Part shown: in pieces, positions 50,757 through 60,900 of the stretch
Layout of the letters: the number at the start of each line of letters is the position of its first letter
How positions within the stretch are numbered: the first letter of the stretch is position 1
Assembly (NCBI RefSeq): GCF_023159225.1
Contig: NC_063176.1
Location: 31,041,786 to 31,105,785 of the forward strand
From: Perognathus longimembris pacificus
Taxonomy: Eukaryota > Chordata > Mammalia > Rodentia > Heteromyidae
DNA: 64,000 bases
Direction: 5' to 3'
Made by a program: the position numbers and the translations under genes
Notes under the pieces: generated by a model
Databases searched by the model: none
What the model was told of the DNA's origin: nothing
Seen by the model: only the letters and a program-made list of their open reading frames with translations

Positions 50757-50968
50757 CAGTGGCTGGTGTCTCATGCCTGTAATCCTAGCTACTCTGGAAG
50801 CTGAGATCTGAAGATCATAGGTTTAAGCCAGCCCTGGCAGGAAAGTTTGTGTAGTTTTTACCTCCAATTAATCAACAAAAGCGAGAAGTGGAGCTGTGGC
50901 TTACGCATGGTAGAACATTAGCCTTGAGCAAAAAAGCTTTGGGTCACCACCTAGGCTCTGAGTTAAAG

Positions 50969-51012
<44 letters not shown>
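50757..51012 (+). repeat. Composite SINE with (GT)20 tail, intergenic
   Basis: GGTGTCTCATGCCTGTAATCC head, GAAGTGGAGCTGTGGCTTA body, and (GT)n at 50972-51012 where the A tail should be. Confidence 0.85.
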
Positions 51013-51014
<2 letters not shown>

Positions 51015-51714
51015 AGAACCTTAGGACCTGACCAGAATGGCCTAAAAAACCTGGAAATGTATCTCTTAACAAGTGAAAATTAAAGGTGCTGGAGGATTTA
51101 GGATGTCATTAAGAGTTTCAGAAGGGCTACATAGATAGTACATTTCATTTGTTTGTAAATTTCTTAACATAAAGCTTTTTATATTTAAAAAACATTTCAG
51201 AAGCTAAGAGAAGTATCTGTCGATTCACTTCGACCAGCTGACTTGTGTGGACTAGTCCTTCAAGACCTCTAGCTACAACCAATTACCCCTCTATTTCCTC
51301 TTACTCTTGAATTCTTATTTTTTTATACTCCTGGCAATAGGAAGACAAGTTTAAGTACAGCTCTGTTTCCTGGTTGGTTATCTTTTAATAAATTGCTTTG
51401 TTTCGCAAGAATCTAGTGCTATAATGTTGGATTCTATGCATCTAGAAGCAACCCATTATTGGATATCAAAGGCAGATGAAAGTACTTGCTTAAGAACATT
51501 TTCTTCTTGGCCCAGAATTCTGCTCTGAGTTATATAGATCACAACACTTAATTCTTCTCTCTTTCCACTCCTGCATTTCTATGTAATTTCTCTGTGTTTC
51601 TGTTTATTTCTATCCTTTCTTTTAGGTAAGGAATTTTGTTTCTCTCTAAAGTTAACATTCTTACCTATCAGCTTTTCTACTATTCCAGGGCTTTGTTTCC
51701 AGGAGATAAATCAT

Positions 51715-51960
51715 GACTGAGGGTCATGATTTGAAGCCCTTTGGGCAGCAAAGTCTGAGAGACTCTCATCTCTAATAAGCCACCAAAAAAGGCAGAAGTG
51801 GAACTGTGATTCAAGTGGTAGAGTACTAGCCTTTATTACAAATGCTCAGGGACAGAGCCCAGGCCTTGAGTTCAAGCCCTAAGATTGGCATAAATATATC
51901 TAGATATCTATAGATAGATGTATCTAGATAGATAGATAAACTATAGATAGATAATTATAG
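51715..51960 (+). repeat. Truncated composite SINE with (TAGA)n tail, intergenic
   Basis: The body AGAAGTGGAACTGTGATTCAAG to CCTAAGATTGGC, then TAGATAGA-type repeats at 51893-51960. 51013-51714 is plain. Confidence 0.8.
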
Positions 51961-53199
51961 AGTTAGAGAGAGATTGAGAAGTATATGTAGAAATGACCTA
52001 TTGGAAAAGTAGAGGAGAGGCCTCCAACAAAACTGGGCTTCTACTTTCAGAGGGAAATTATGGTCAGACCTACGATATAACATACCAATCTCAAAGGAAT
52101 GGGTAGTCTAGACACTACTGTGCAAAAGCAAGGGAACAAAGACATGAAAAGCACTGACAGTGTGTGTGGAAAAGAAGGGATGAAACCAAGAGTCTGTGCA
52201 AGGTCAAATCTCTCTGCTATAATAAGAAAAAAAGAGAGTTCTGCCAGTAATTAGGTTGAAGAGCCTTCATTAGGAATGTTACTGCTTGACAGTAAGTGGG
52301 GTAGTAAGGGTGTGTTAAACTATTCATATGACCCTGACCTGGGCTATATACGACTGGAGTACAAGTTGATAGATCTGTGTGGTAAATGATGTGTGACTTA
52401 AACAGTGATAGGAAGAGGCATATTTTGTTAATTTAGGTGTTTCATTGAGTGTAGTGTAAGTATCCATATAGAATGTAATGACATTTCTGTCATCTACTGG
52501 GTAAAATGTCAAATCTTTTTCTTAATAGATATGGCTGATCAAGTAGCTCCATTATGCATATTTTTATTATGGTAGTAGGTAGTATTGCAATAGAATGTAA
52601 GAATGACCATGGGCAGGCACACAGTGGAATTTCAAAAGTGCTAGTGACATTCCATTCTTTCCTAAGCTCAAGTGGGTGTGTTCTTATTCATAGTTCTCCT
52701 GAGAAGTGGAATTAACAGGAAGCAGGAGAGACAGAGAGCAGAGAGAAAAGAGGAGAGAAACTGGCTCACACTCATAAGGCTGTTATATACAAAATACTTA
52801 GAGTAGATTAGCATGTAGAGACCCAGAAAACATTAATATGGGAATTCAAGTTAAAAGCCAAGTCTGCTGGAAGAATTCTCCATGTTGATGTTATAGTCAG
52901 TGCTTAGCCATGCCCTCTGTTGACTTTGTCTTTGCAGAACCTCAACTCCCTAAGAAGAAATTGGCTTAGGTGCCTTCCAAGGTTAGTTTGGTTTCTAACA
53001 CTATAATTACCTGACCCAGTTCTTGTCTCTTCCTGCTCTGCTCTATAATTTAGCAACAGTATCAGAAAGGCTATCTTTGAAAATTCTGCCTCCTTCAATG
53101 TGGATCTGATTATTCCTCCCAATATTATATACATTTGCTTTGAATTATTTTGATCTATAGATCTACTTATTTGAGGTTATCTATTAAAAACATTATATT
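51961..53199. other. Intergenic, possible old dispersed repeat at 52690-52960
   Basis: TTCTCCTGAGAAGTGGAATTAAC, then a GAGAGA-rich stretch and CTGGCTCACACTCATAAGGC recall a common ancient LINE-type 3' sequence, but I cannot fix the family. Confidence 0.35.
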
Positions 53200-53425
53200 T
53201 TACTGATTTTTTTAGTGCTAGGAAGCATGTTTGCTCCACTTAATTGCTCAAGGCTAGTGTTCTAGCAGTTCACAACACTTCCAGTCTTGCTTTTTGATGG
53301 GTATTTTGGAGATGCAGTCTCTCAGACTTTTCTGCTTGGGCTTGCTTTGAACCTCCATTCTCCATGTCTCAGTTTCCAGAATAACCAAGATTAAGGAAGA
53401 GTATGTACCACCAGAACTGGGCTTG
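53200..53425 (-). repeat. Diverged composite SINE, intergenic
   Basis: Antisense TTGCTCAAGGCTAGTGTTCTAG and TTCTGCTTGGGCTTGCTTTGAA. Confidence 0.65.
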
Positions 53426-53777
53426 ATGTTGCATTTTATTATCTGTGTTTTTGGTTTGTATGAGTCTTTCCAAACACATCACTATGCTCATCCATTTCTA
53501 CCTATGGGTATTTAATCTATGTTCTGAATCCTGCTTTTCCTACCAGAAGGTCTCTGATCCCCTGATAGTGATGCCCTCTTCTTCTGAACTTCTGACAATA
53601 TATGATACTTGCTCATATTTTACTTTTGGTTTGGGAACTTAACTGATCTAGAAAACTACAAAGAACACATAAGGGACATGGGGCAGTAGTGTTCACAAGC
53701 TGAATTGTGGGGACATGGTTTCTCTTTTGTATACACTTAGTAAACCATACCAAACCTCACTTTAAATTGCTAGATTA

Positions 53778-53981
53778 CGGGACTAGGAATGTGATTTAGT
53801 GGTATAGTGCTTGCCTAGCATGCATGAAGCCCTGGGTTTGATTCCTCAACACCACATAAACAGAAAAAGCCAGAAGTGGCGCTGTGGCTCAAGTGGTAGA
53901 GTGCTAGCCTTGAGCAAAAAAGGAAGCCAGGGACAGTGCTCAAGCCCTGAGTTCAAGCTTCAGGACTGGCAAAAAAAAAAA
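53778..53981 (+). repeat. IDL-Geo SINE, intergenic
   Basis: GGACTAGGAATGTGATTTAG to AGGACTGGC plus A10. Similar CTAGATTA words flank it. Confidence 0.88.
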
Positions 53982-54030
53982 TTCTAGATTAAATGGTGTG
54001 CCAACAATAAAGCTATTTTCAAAATATAAA

Positions 54031-54271
54031 GCATCAGCTGGATGCTGGTGGTTCATGCCTGTAATCCTAGGTACTCAGGAGGCAGAGATCTGAGGATTGT
54101 GGTTCAAAGCCAGCCCTGGCTTTGAGACTTTTATCTCCAATTAGCCACTAAAGAAACTGGAAGGGGCACTGTGGCTCAGAGTGGTAAAGCACTAGTCTTG
54201 AGCAAAAGAGCTCAGGGACAGCACCAGGCTCCTGAGTTCAAGCCCCATGACTGACAAAAAAAAAAAAAAAA
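54031..54271 (+). repeat. Composite SINE, well preserved, intergenic
   Basis: GGTGGTTCATGCCTGTAATCC to CCCCATGACTGAC plus A16. A good reference copy of the head-plus-Geo structure. Confidence 0.88.
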
Positions 54272-54396
54272 TGCTCTACCACTTGAACCATAGCACCATT
54301 TCTGGCTTTTTCTGTTTATGTGATACTGAGGAATCAAACCCAGGGCTTCAGGTATGCTAGGCAAGCACTCTACCACTAAGCCACATTCCCAGCCCC
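54272..54396 (-). repeat. IDL-type SINE fragment, intergenic
   Basis: Antisense left monomer (CTACCACTAAGCCACATTCCC at its end), tail to tail with the preceding composite SINE. 54397-54779 is plain. Confidence 0.8.
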
Positions 54397-54779
54397 ATCT
54401 GACAATTCTTATGACCTCTCAGATCACATTTGTTGTTTGCACCTGAGGATGAAAACTGTGCCTTCTACTCCTGTTAGAATAATCTCTATAAGGAACCGTA
54501 CAGTAAACCATTATTTTATCTTCTAAATCAGGATGCTTCAGTAGGAGAGACTTATTAAAACTCTGGGACTACTGCTCCTGGATTATCCTAATACAGCATA
54601 TGGTGACTCTGGCTCTTATTTGGAGGTTTCTAGAGAGTGAAGAGAAAGTTCGGTAGAAGCCTGAAGGAGCCACAAGCTATCTTCAGACATTGGTGAATCT
54701 ACCTTCACAGGGAACAGCAAAAGGGTGTGTAGAAAACATCCCACCAAACTAGAAAACATCTTACAGAAGCAGTGCTGTT

Positions 54780-54909
54780 CTTTGCGCAAACTCACTAAGA
54801 CTTCGGAGTCCATCCCATAAGCCCCGCCCACCACGTAGTCACGTGGTTAAGGCTGGCCTAGGTGGAGGCGCTGGATTCATCACGTGACTTGGACGAGGCT
54901 ACACGCAGG
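54780..54909 (+). promoter_or_regulatory. COMMD8: Predicted COMMD8 promoter with two E-boxes
   Basis: Immediately upstream of the COMMD8 ATG. It contains a C/EBP-like palindrome TTTGCGCAAA (54781-54790), a GC box CCCCGCCC (54822-54829), and two CACGTG E-boxes at 54840-54845 and 54881-54886. The second sits in TCACGTGAC, nine of ten bases of the CLEAR/TFE consensus. No TATA box is seen. It forms the left edge of a CpG-rich block running to about 55500. Confidence 0.65.
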
Positions 54910-54975
54910 ATGGAGCCGGAAGACGGGATGGCCTTGTCGCTGCTGCGGAAGCTACCTGCAGAGTGGGGCTTGCCG
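54910..54975 (+). CDS. COMMD8: COMMD8 exon 1 (residues 1-22)
   Basis: A 66-nt coding part, from [12 protein letters not shown] to LPAEWGLP, ending at donor GTGAGG. It aligns with the human start MEPEEG and the LPAE motif. It lies in CpG-rich DNA directly after the promoter. Confidence 0.9.
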
Positions 54976-57900
54976 GTGAGGGGCCGCGGGCTGGCCGGCA
55001 TGGTGGGCGCGACCGAGGGTTTCCCTGGGACGGGGTGAGGAAGGTGCAGTGCCAGCTCGGGGCTGGGGATGCCCCGTAGGCACCCGAGCTTGGCCTGGCG
55101 TCTGGAGCTTTGCCTGCAGCCGAGACAGAGCGGGCGGCTCTCCCTGCCTGCGTCCGGGTTCCCGGGACCCCTCGCGGCACGGGAGAGGCGCCACCGGGTC
55201 TGCGAGCGCGTGGCATGGGGTCGGGGGCTGCAGCGTCCTTGCCACGTGCAGTACCCAAAACCTACTGGGGGTCCCCAGGTGACCTAGGTCAGAGCCGACC
55301 CATAACCTCTGAAGGCGGCAGGAAATCGACTTGGTAAGCGCTGTCGGGGAGCAAACTGCGCGACTGACTCCACGTAGCCTTTCTACGTTGCCCTCCGGAG
55401 CGTCCTGGGGAGGGTGAGCAGGAGCATCCGGAGAGATTGGATCCACGAGCCCGGTTTTCATGGAAGGCTAGCGCCGGAAGGGCCCTGCGAGGTTACAGAC
55501 TGTGTGCTATGACGACTGGGGCAACATGTGGCCAGGTGGAGCATCTTAAAAGTCTGGGTTGGAGTCTTCCTTTCCCCACTGTTCCATGTACAGAGGGAAA
55601 TGGCTTCACACACTGCCAGGATGGCACGTTAGCTCTTTGCCTTGGGGAGTCCAGGTTGGAGTACGGTGCCCAACTCTCTGCACACAGTAAGGGGCGAAGA
55701 TGAAATGTCACAGAGGCCTGTTGACTGAGCCTTCCTCTGCCTCTTCCTCACCCTGCTTTCCTTCTTACCTACTTTTCAAGAAAGGCCGAGAGCCTTTTCT
55801 ACCATAGGTGTTGTTGATGACTGCTGAGTCTCTGGGTCCAGTTCCTTTCTCTTCCCTGACATCCAGGACTCTGCCCCCAAATGACCTCACATTGCTTGGG
55901 TCCATACCTGAGCTTCTCCTCCAACTCCTATTTTTGCTTGGTGGCATACTACCCTTACTTGTTCACTGGATTTGAAATTTTGGGGTTTTGTCCACAGCCC
56001 CTCCTTGTCACTTCTCTTTTACTCTGTATGTGTGTGATGTGTGTGTGTAAGTATATATGTTCTGGAGATTGAACAATAGAGCAAAGCAAGTGCTCTCTTG
56101 CTTGGGACACTGCCCAGGTGTTTTGCTTTTTAATTTATTTTTTAGATGAGGCCTCAAGCTTTAGTCTCAGAGAGCCTGAGCCTTCCTACTTCTGCCTCCT
56201 TAGCCTGGAATAAAGGACAGCACCACTGCACCTTTCTTTTATATGTGTACCTATGTACATACTATGATGTTAGAGTTTGAACGTAGGACTTTGTGCATGC
56301 TGGGCAAGCAGTTTACCACTTAGCTACATCCCTCTGGCATATAACGTCGTTTATTAGATACTTCTTGTGTCTGCTAGGGCTTGAATTCAGTTGTTCTCTT
56401 GCTGGACTTTTTCACTTGCAGCTGGTACTCTACCACTTGAGCCATACCTTTAGTTCCCCTTTTACCTCCATTTTGAATGTCCTGAATATTTTAGTTCCTT
56501 ATGGTCTTTTGGATGTAAACTGAAGATAGGTCCCTTATTCTCACTCTTCTTTTTTTTTTGGGGGGGGGGGCAGTCCTGGGGCTTGGAGCCTGAGCACTGT
56601 CCCTGGCTTCTTCCCGCTCAAGGCGCTTAACACTCTGCCACTTGAGCCACAGTGCCACCTCTGGCTGTTTTCTGTATATGTGGTGCTGGGGAATTGAACC
56701 CAGGGCCTCATGTATAGAAGCAAGCACTCTTCCCACTAGGCCATATCCCCAGCCCCATTCTCACTCTTCTTTTATCTCTCAATCTGTAGGTAAATATATG
56801 GAAATCTATGCTTCTTTATTAATATGTGCCTTTCACTGATACACTACAGCTCCTTTATGTTAGGGTCTTATTCTCAGCTTATTTATCTATAAAATGGGAA
56901 TAATCCCAGTACTTGATAGAGTTATATTGAATATCTGTATAGTGTTTTTTTCAAAGTTAGGAGTTCATGAAAGCATTCACATTTATGGATGAATAAATGG
57001 TTTCGAAAAGGTAGCATCTTTTTGAGTTCTACATTTTGCTTTAGTATGGGAGGATAAGGGATAAAATAGAATGTAGGAAAGTTTCAGTGTATTTAAAATG
57101 AGTATGTTGGTTGATAGAAGGTTCATAAAAATTATCTTTTATTATGCATTTGCCACTGTGTGAAAGTGGAAGTCATATGTGTGGTATTGGGGAAAGCACA
57201 GTTGCTTAAAATGAAGTGGAATATAACCCAGGGGATAAGAAGAGTTGGAGGACTTCTCATTAAAACGTTGTTTTCTAGTTATTTGGATATACCAATATCT
57301 CATGGAAAGATATTTAATGAATCCTAATCTAGAATGGTTCTGGTGTAGTAGTTTTCAAAAAATGTGTTGGAAGTTTGCATCTAGGAGTACTGGTACGAAT
57401 AAAACATTTTCAGATAATGTGGAAGAATGCTGAAATATCCCTTATGCCTGTCAAAGATAGGCACATAATATTTGATTACTTGAAGTCAGAGTATGTCAGT
57501 CTGATTTATCTATTTTAAAAGATGAACTGACTTTTGAGGGAATTATATAGATTTGTTTCCTATTTCAAAAAATATTCAGCGAACAGACTTTGTTTATTTT
57601 ATTGGTTTCCTCTGGAAAATATTTAATGTTTCTTTGTCTCCAAACTAGGCATTATGCTAGATACTTGTCTGCCCTATAATTTATTTGCCATGTACTGAAA
57701 TGGTTAAGGGTCTAGATGTTTCTGTTTTCCTTTTGGTGTTCTTTTTTCCTTTAATGAATTTAGCATTTCCATGATTAAACAAAACGAGTAGGAATGTTTA
57801 AATACTTGTACATTCCAGGAATGCAACAAATGATTTGCTCTTGTTCTTATGTAACTCATACAATGTTGTAAGGGGATTCCCATTGTACATTGAGGAAACA

Positions 57901-60900
57901 AGAAACCCAGAGAACATTTAAAGAAAATGGAAAGTGGTAGAGCACTAGCCTTGAGCTGAAGAGCTCAGGGATAGCACCCAGGCCCAGAGTTCAAGCCCTA
58001 CAACTGAAAAAAAAAGCTGAGCATTGGTGTCTCATGCCTGTAATTTAGGGGCTGGGAATATGGCCTAGTGGTAGAGTGCTTGCCTCGCATACATGAAGCC
58101 CTGGGTTCGATTCCCCAGCACCACATATACAGAAAAAGTGGCTCTGTGGCTCAAGTGGTAGAGTACTAGCCATGAGCAAAAAGAAGCCAGGGACAGTACA
58201 GTGCTCAGGCCTTAAGTCCAAGCCCCAGGACTGGCAAAAAAAAAAAAAAAGAAAGAAAAGAAAAGAAAAGAAAAGAGAAATGGAAAGTAGGATAAAACAA
58301 AGGAATGTAGAAGAGGACAAGAGCAGTACTGAGGACTTTTTTGGAGGGGAGCAAAGTAAGTAAAACAGAAGGTTGTAAAAATGGAGGCAATGCAAAATGT
58401 ACTTTACAGAGTTGCAGTGAAAGACTGATGTAAACATCATACCCTCTGTCGGGTTATTATATATAGATATCCTGTCACAGATCCTGAGTTGAAACCATCT
58501 TCCTATCAGAAATGTTGGAACAAAACAGTTGTATATTAAATTTCTGAAGGTGGACACATTACTGGAAAACATGGTAATTTTATGGAGCTCTAGTTAATAA
58601 GCATCTTAAAATTTTTTGTTACACCTCTGTTGTATAAATTTTCTTATGTGTACATATTTATGTCTTTTTTCTCTGTAGTTTCTTCACAAAGTAATTGATG
58701 GCATCTGTGGCCGAGCTTATCCGCTTTACCAGGATTATCATAGCGTCTGGAGTTCAGCAGAATGGACACTTGTTCTAGAAGAAGTTACCAAGTTTTTCAA
58801 AGTTGTAGTTGGTAAAAGTTTATCTGATGAAGAGGTAAGTTTACTCCAGATATGTACACCTAATAATTAATACTTAGACTTTTCAAAAGTTAGAATTTAG
58901 ATACTCTTAAATACAAAGAACATTGTTGGATTCCAGGAAGTACTATGTATATAATACATGACAACTAAAATGTAATTGTGAGTGGAAAATGGTACTGTGA
59001 AATTATTTTTCCCTGTTTTTTTTTTTTTAATTGTTGCCCTTATGCTAGAGCTTGAACTTGAGGCCCATACTGCCTCTTACTACTCTGCCCCCTCTCCTCA
59101 ACTCCTCTCCAACTTCCTTCCCCTCTTCCCCAGCTGTGAGCTTTCCACTTGAGCCACAGTTCCATTTCCGGCTTTTGTTGTTTTTGCTGATTAGTTGGAG
59201 ATTGCATAGACTTTCTTGTCCAGACTGGCACACAGATTTCAGACTCTTCTGGCATGAGCCACAGGTGCCTAGTAACTCTCTAAATTGTAAAACATTTATT
59301 GCTTATAGGAAGTTATGTAACTGTTTATTAGTTATATAACTGATATCTATATTCCTGTGACTGTGATTTGTTAACATTTTATTTTATTTTTATTTCTTTT
59401 TATTGTAAAGGTAATGTACAGAGGGAGTACATTTCTATAAGTCAGGTAATGATTATATTTCTATCTGAATAGTGTCACCTCTTCCCTCTTTTTCTCTCAG
59501 CTTTTCCCTCCTGACCGCCCCCCCCAAGTTGTATAGTTCATTTTCAACATAGTGTCAAGTGAGTATCACTGCTGCATTTATTCACTCACCATTTTTATGC
59601 TCCTTCTTGCCCTCCTCAAAAGAGATAAACTTACATATAAGACAAAAGGTACAGAAAACAAAAACAGTGATAAAGGAGAAAATAAAGGACAAAAAGCAAA
59701 AATAAGAAAAAAAACCTCATTTCTATTTCTTGGAGTTCATTTTGATAAATTTATCATTTTATATGAACGATTGAGCCTTTGTGATCTTCTAAGAATATCT
59801 TCCTTTGGTCTCACTGTGTGTATGTCTAGAGCCTATATAATTTATCATGTACAAGTAATTACACATTTGTTAGCTTTTCATTTTTTGTAAAAAAAAATTT
59901 AAAAAGTAAAAATGCCTCCTGTGTGTTAGACAAATGGTGGACATTGAGTTTCATTAATTTTTTTTTCTGAACTAGTTTCTCTCCTCAGTTGTTAAATGAC
60001 CATTTTTTAAATTTTTCATCTAGGCTTGAGTTGTCAGAATAAATCTTACTTCATCATGTAGTGTTACCTTTTTCATGTATCACTTAGTTTGACACATCAA
60101 TATTTAGTCTAAGATAGTTGCATCTGTAATGGAGTGATTTTTCTTTTCAATGATGTCCTCATCAAGGTATATTAGCTGTCCTTCTGGCCTCAAAGAGTAA
60201 ACTTGAGAAGTTTGTTTTTTCTTCTTTATCTGTTCTCTGAAAGAATTTAGACAACGTTGGTTTTCTTTTCTTTTTTCTGAATAATTACCTATTTATTGTC
60301 AAAGTGATGTACAGAGGGGTTACAGTTTCATACGTAAGGCAGTGAGTACATTTCTTGTACAATTTGTTACCTCCTCCCTCATTTCCCCCCTTTTCTCTCC
60401 CCCTCCCCCTTTTCCTTTCCCCCAGTAAGTTGTTCAGTTGGTTTGCACCAAACGGTTTTGTAAGTATTGCTTTTGGAATTGTTTGCTAGTCCTGGGCTTT
60501 GGACTCAGGGCCTGAGCACTGTCCCTGGTTTCCTTTTGCTCAAGGCTAGGACTCTGCCACTTGAGCCACAGCGCCACTTCTGGCCGTTTTCTGTATATGT
60601 GGTGCTGGGGAATCGATCCCAGGGCCTCATGTATACGAGGCAAGCTCTCTTGCCACTAGGCCATATCTGTGGGTTTTTTTTTTTAACCCTTGTCTCTCGA
60701 TTTTGATAACCCCTTTCCCTTCCTTAGTTCTAATACAAGTATATACAGTATCCAGGGTACTCAGAAGAGATACAGTGATAGCACAGGGACAGCCACAGGA
60801 AGGGGATACAAGAGGATCATCAACAACAACAAAAAAAGCTACGGTTTCACATGGCATGTTGAAAGTAATTACAACAGTGATATAACACTTGTTTCCATAA

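Noticed and set aside
54616..54834. 72-codon minus-strand ORF next to the COMMD8 promoter
   Set aside because: No family resemblance and no splice or promoter evidence. It ends in the COMMD8 promoter motifs.
54952..55461. 169- and 119-codon minus-strand frames over COMMD8 exon 1
   Set aside because: High GC content lengthens frames on all strands at CpG islands. The translations are Pro/Arg/Ala-rich and match no family; COMMD8 on the plus strand explains the locus.
58045..58572. 175-codon open frame, minus strand
   Set aside because: It reads through an IDL-Geo SINE and its (AAAAG)n tail. The poly-Phe/Ser stretches are simple-repeat translation.
4480..60667. tRNA genes at the IDL monomers (A and B box-like GGTTCGATTCC)
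   Set aside because: The left monomer is tRNA-Ala/ID-derived but lacks a complete cloverleaf and is followed by the Geo monomer and A tail, so these are SINEs.
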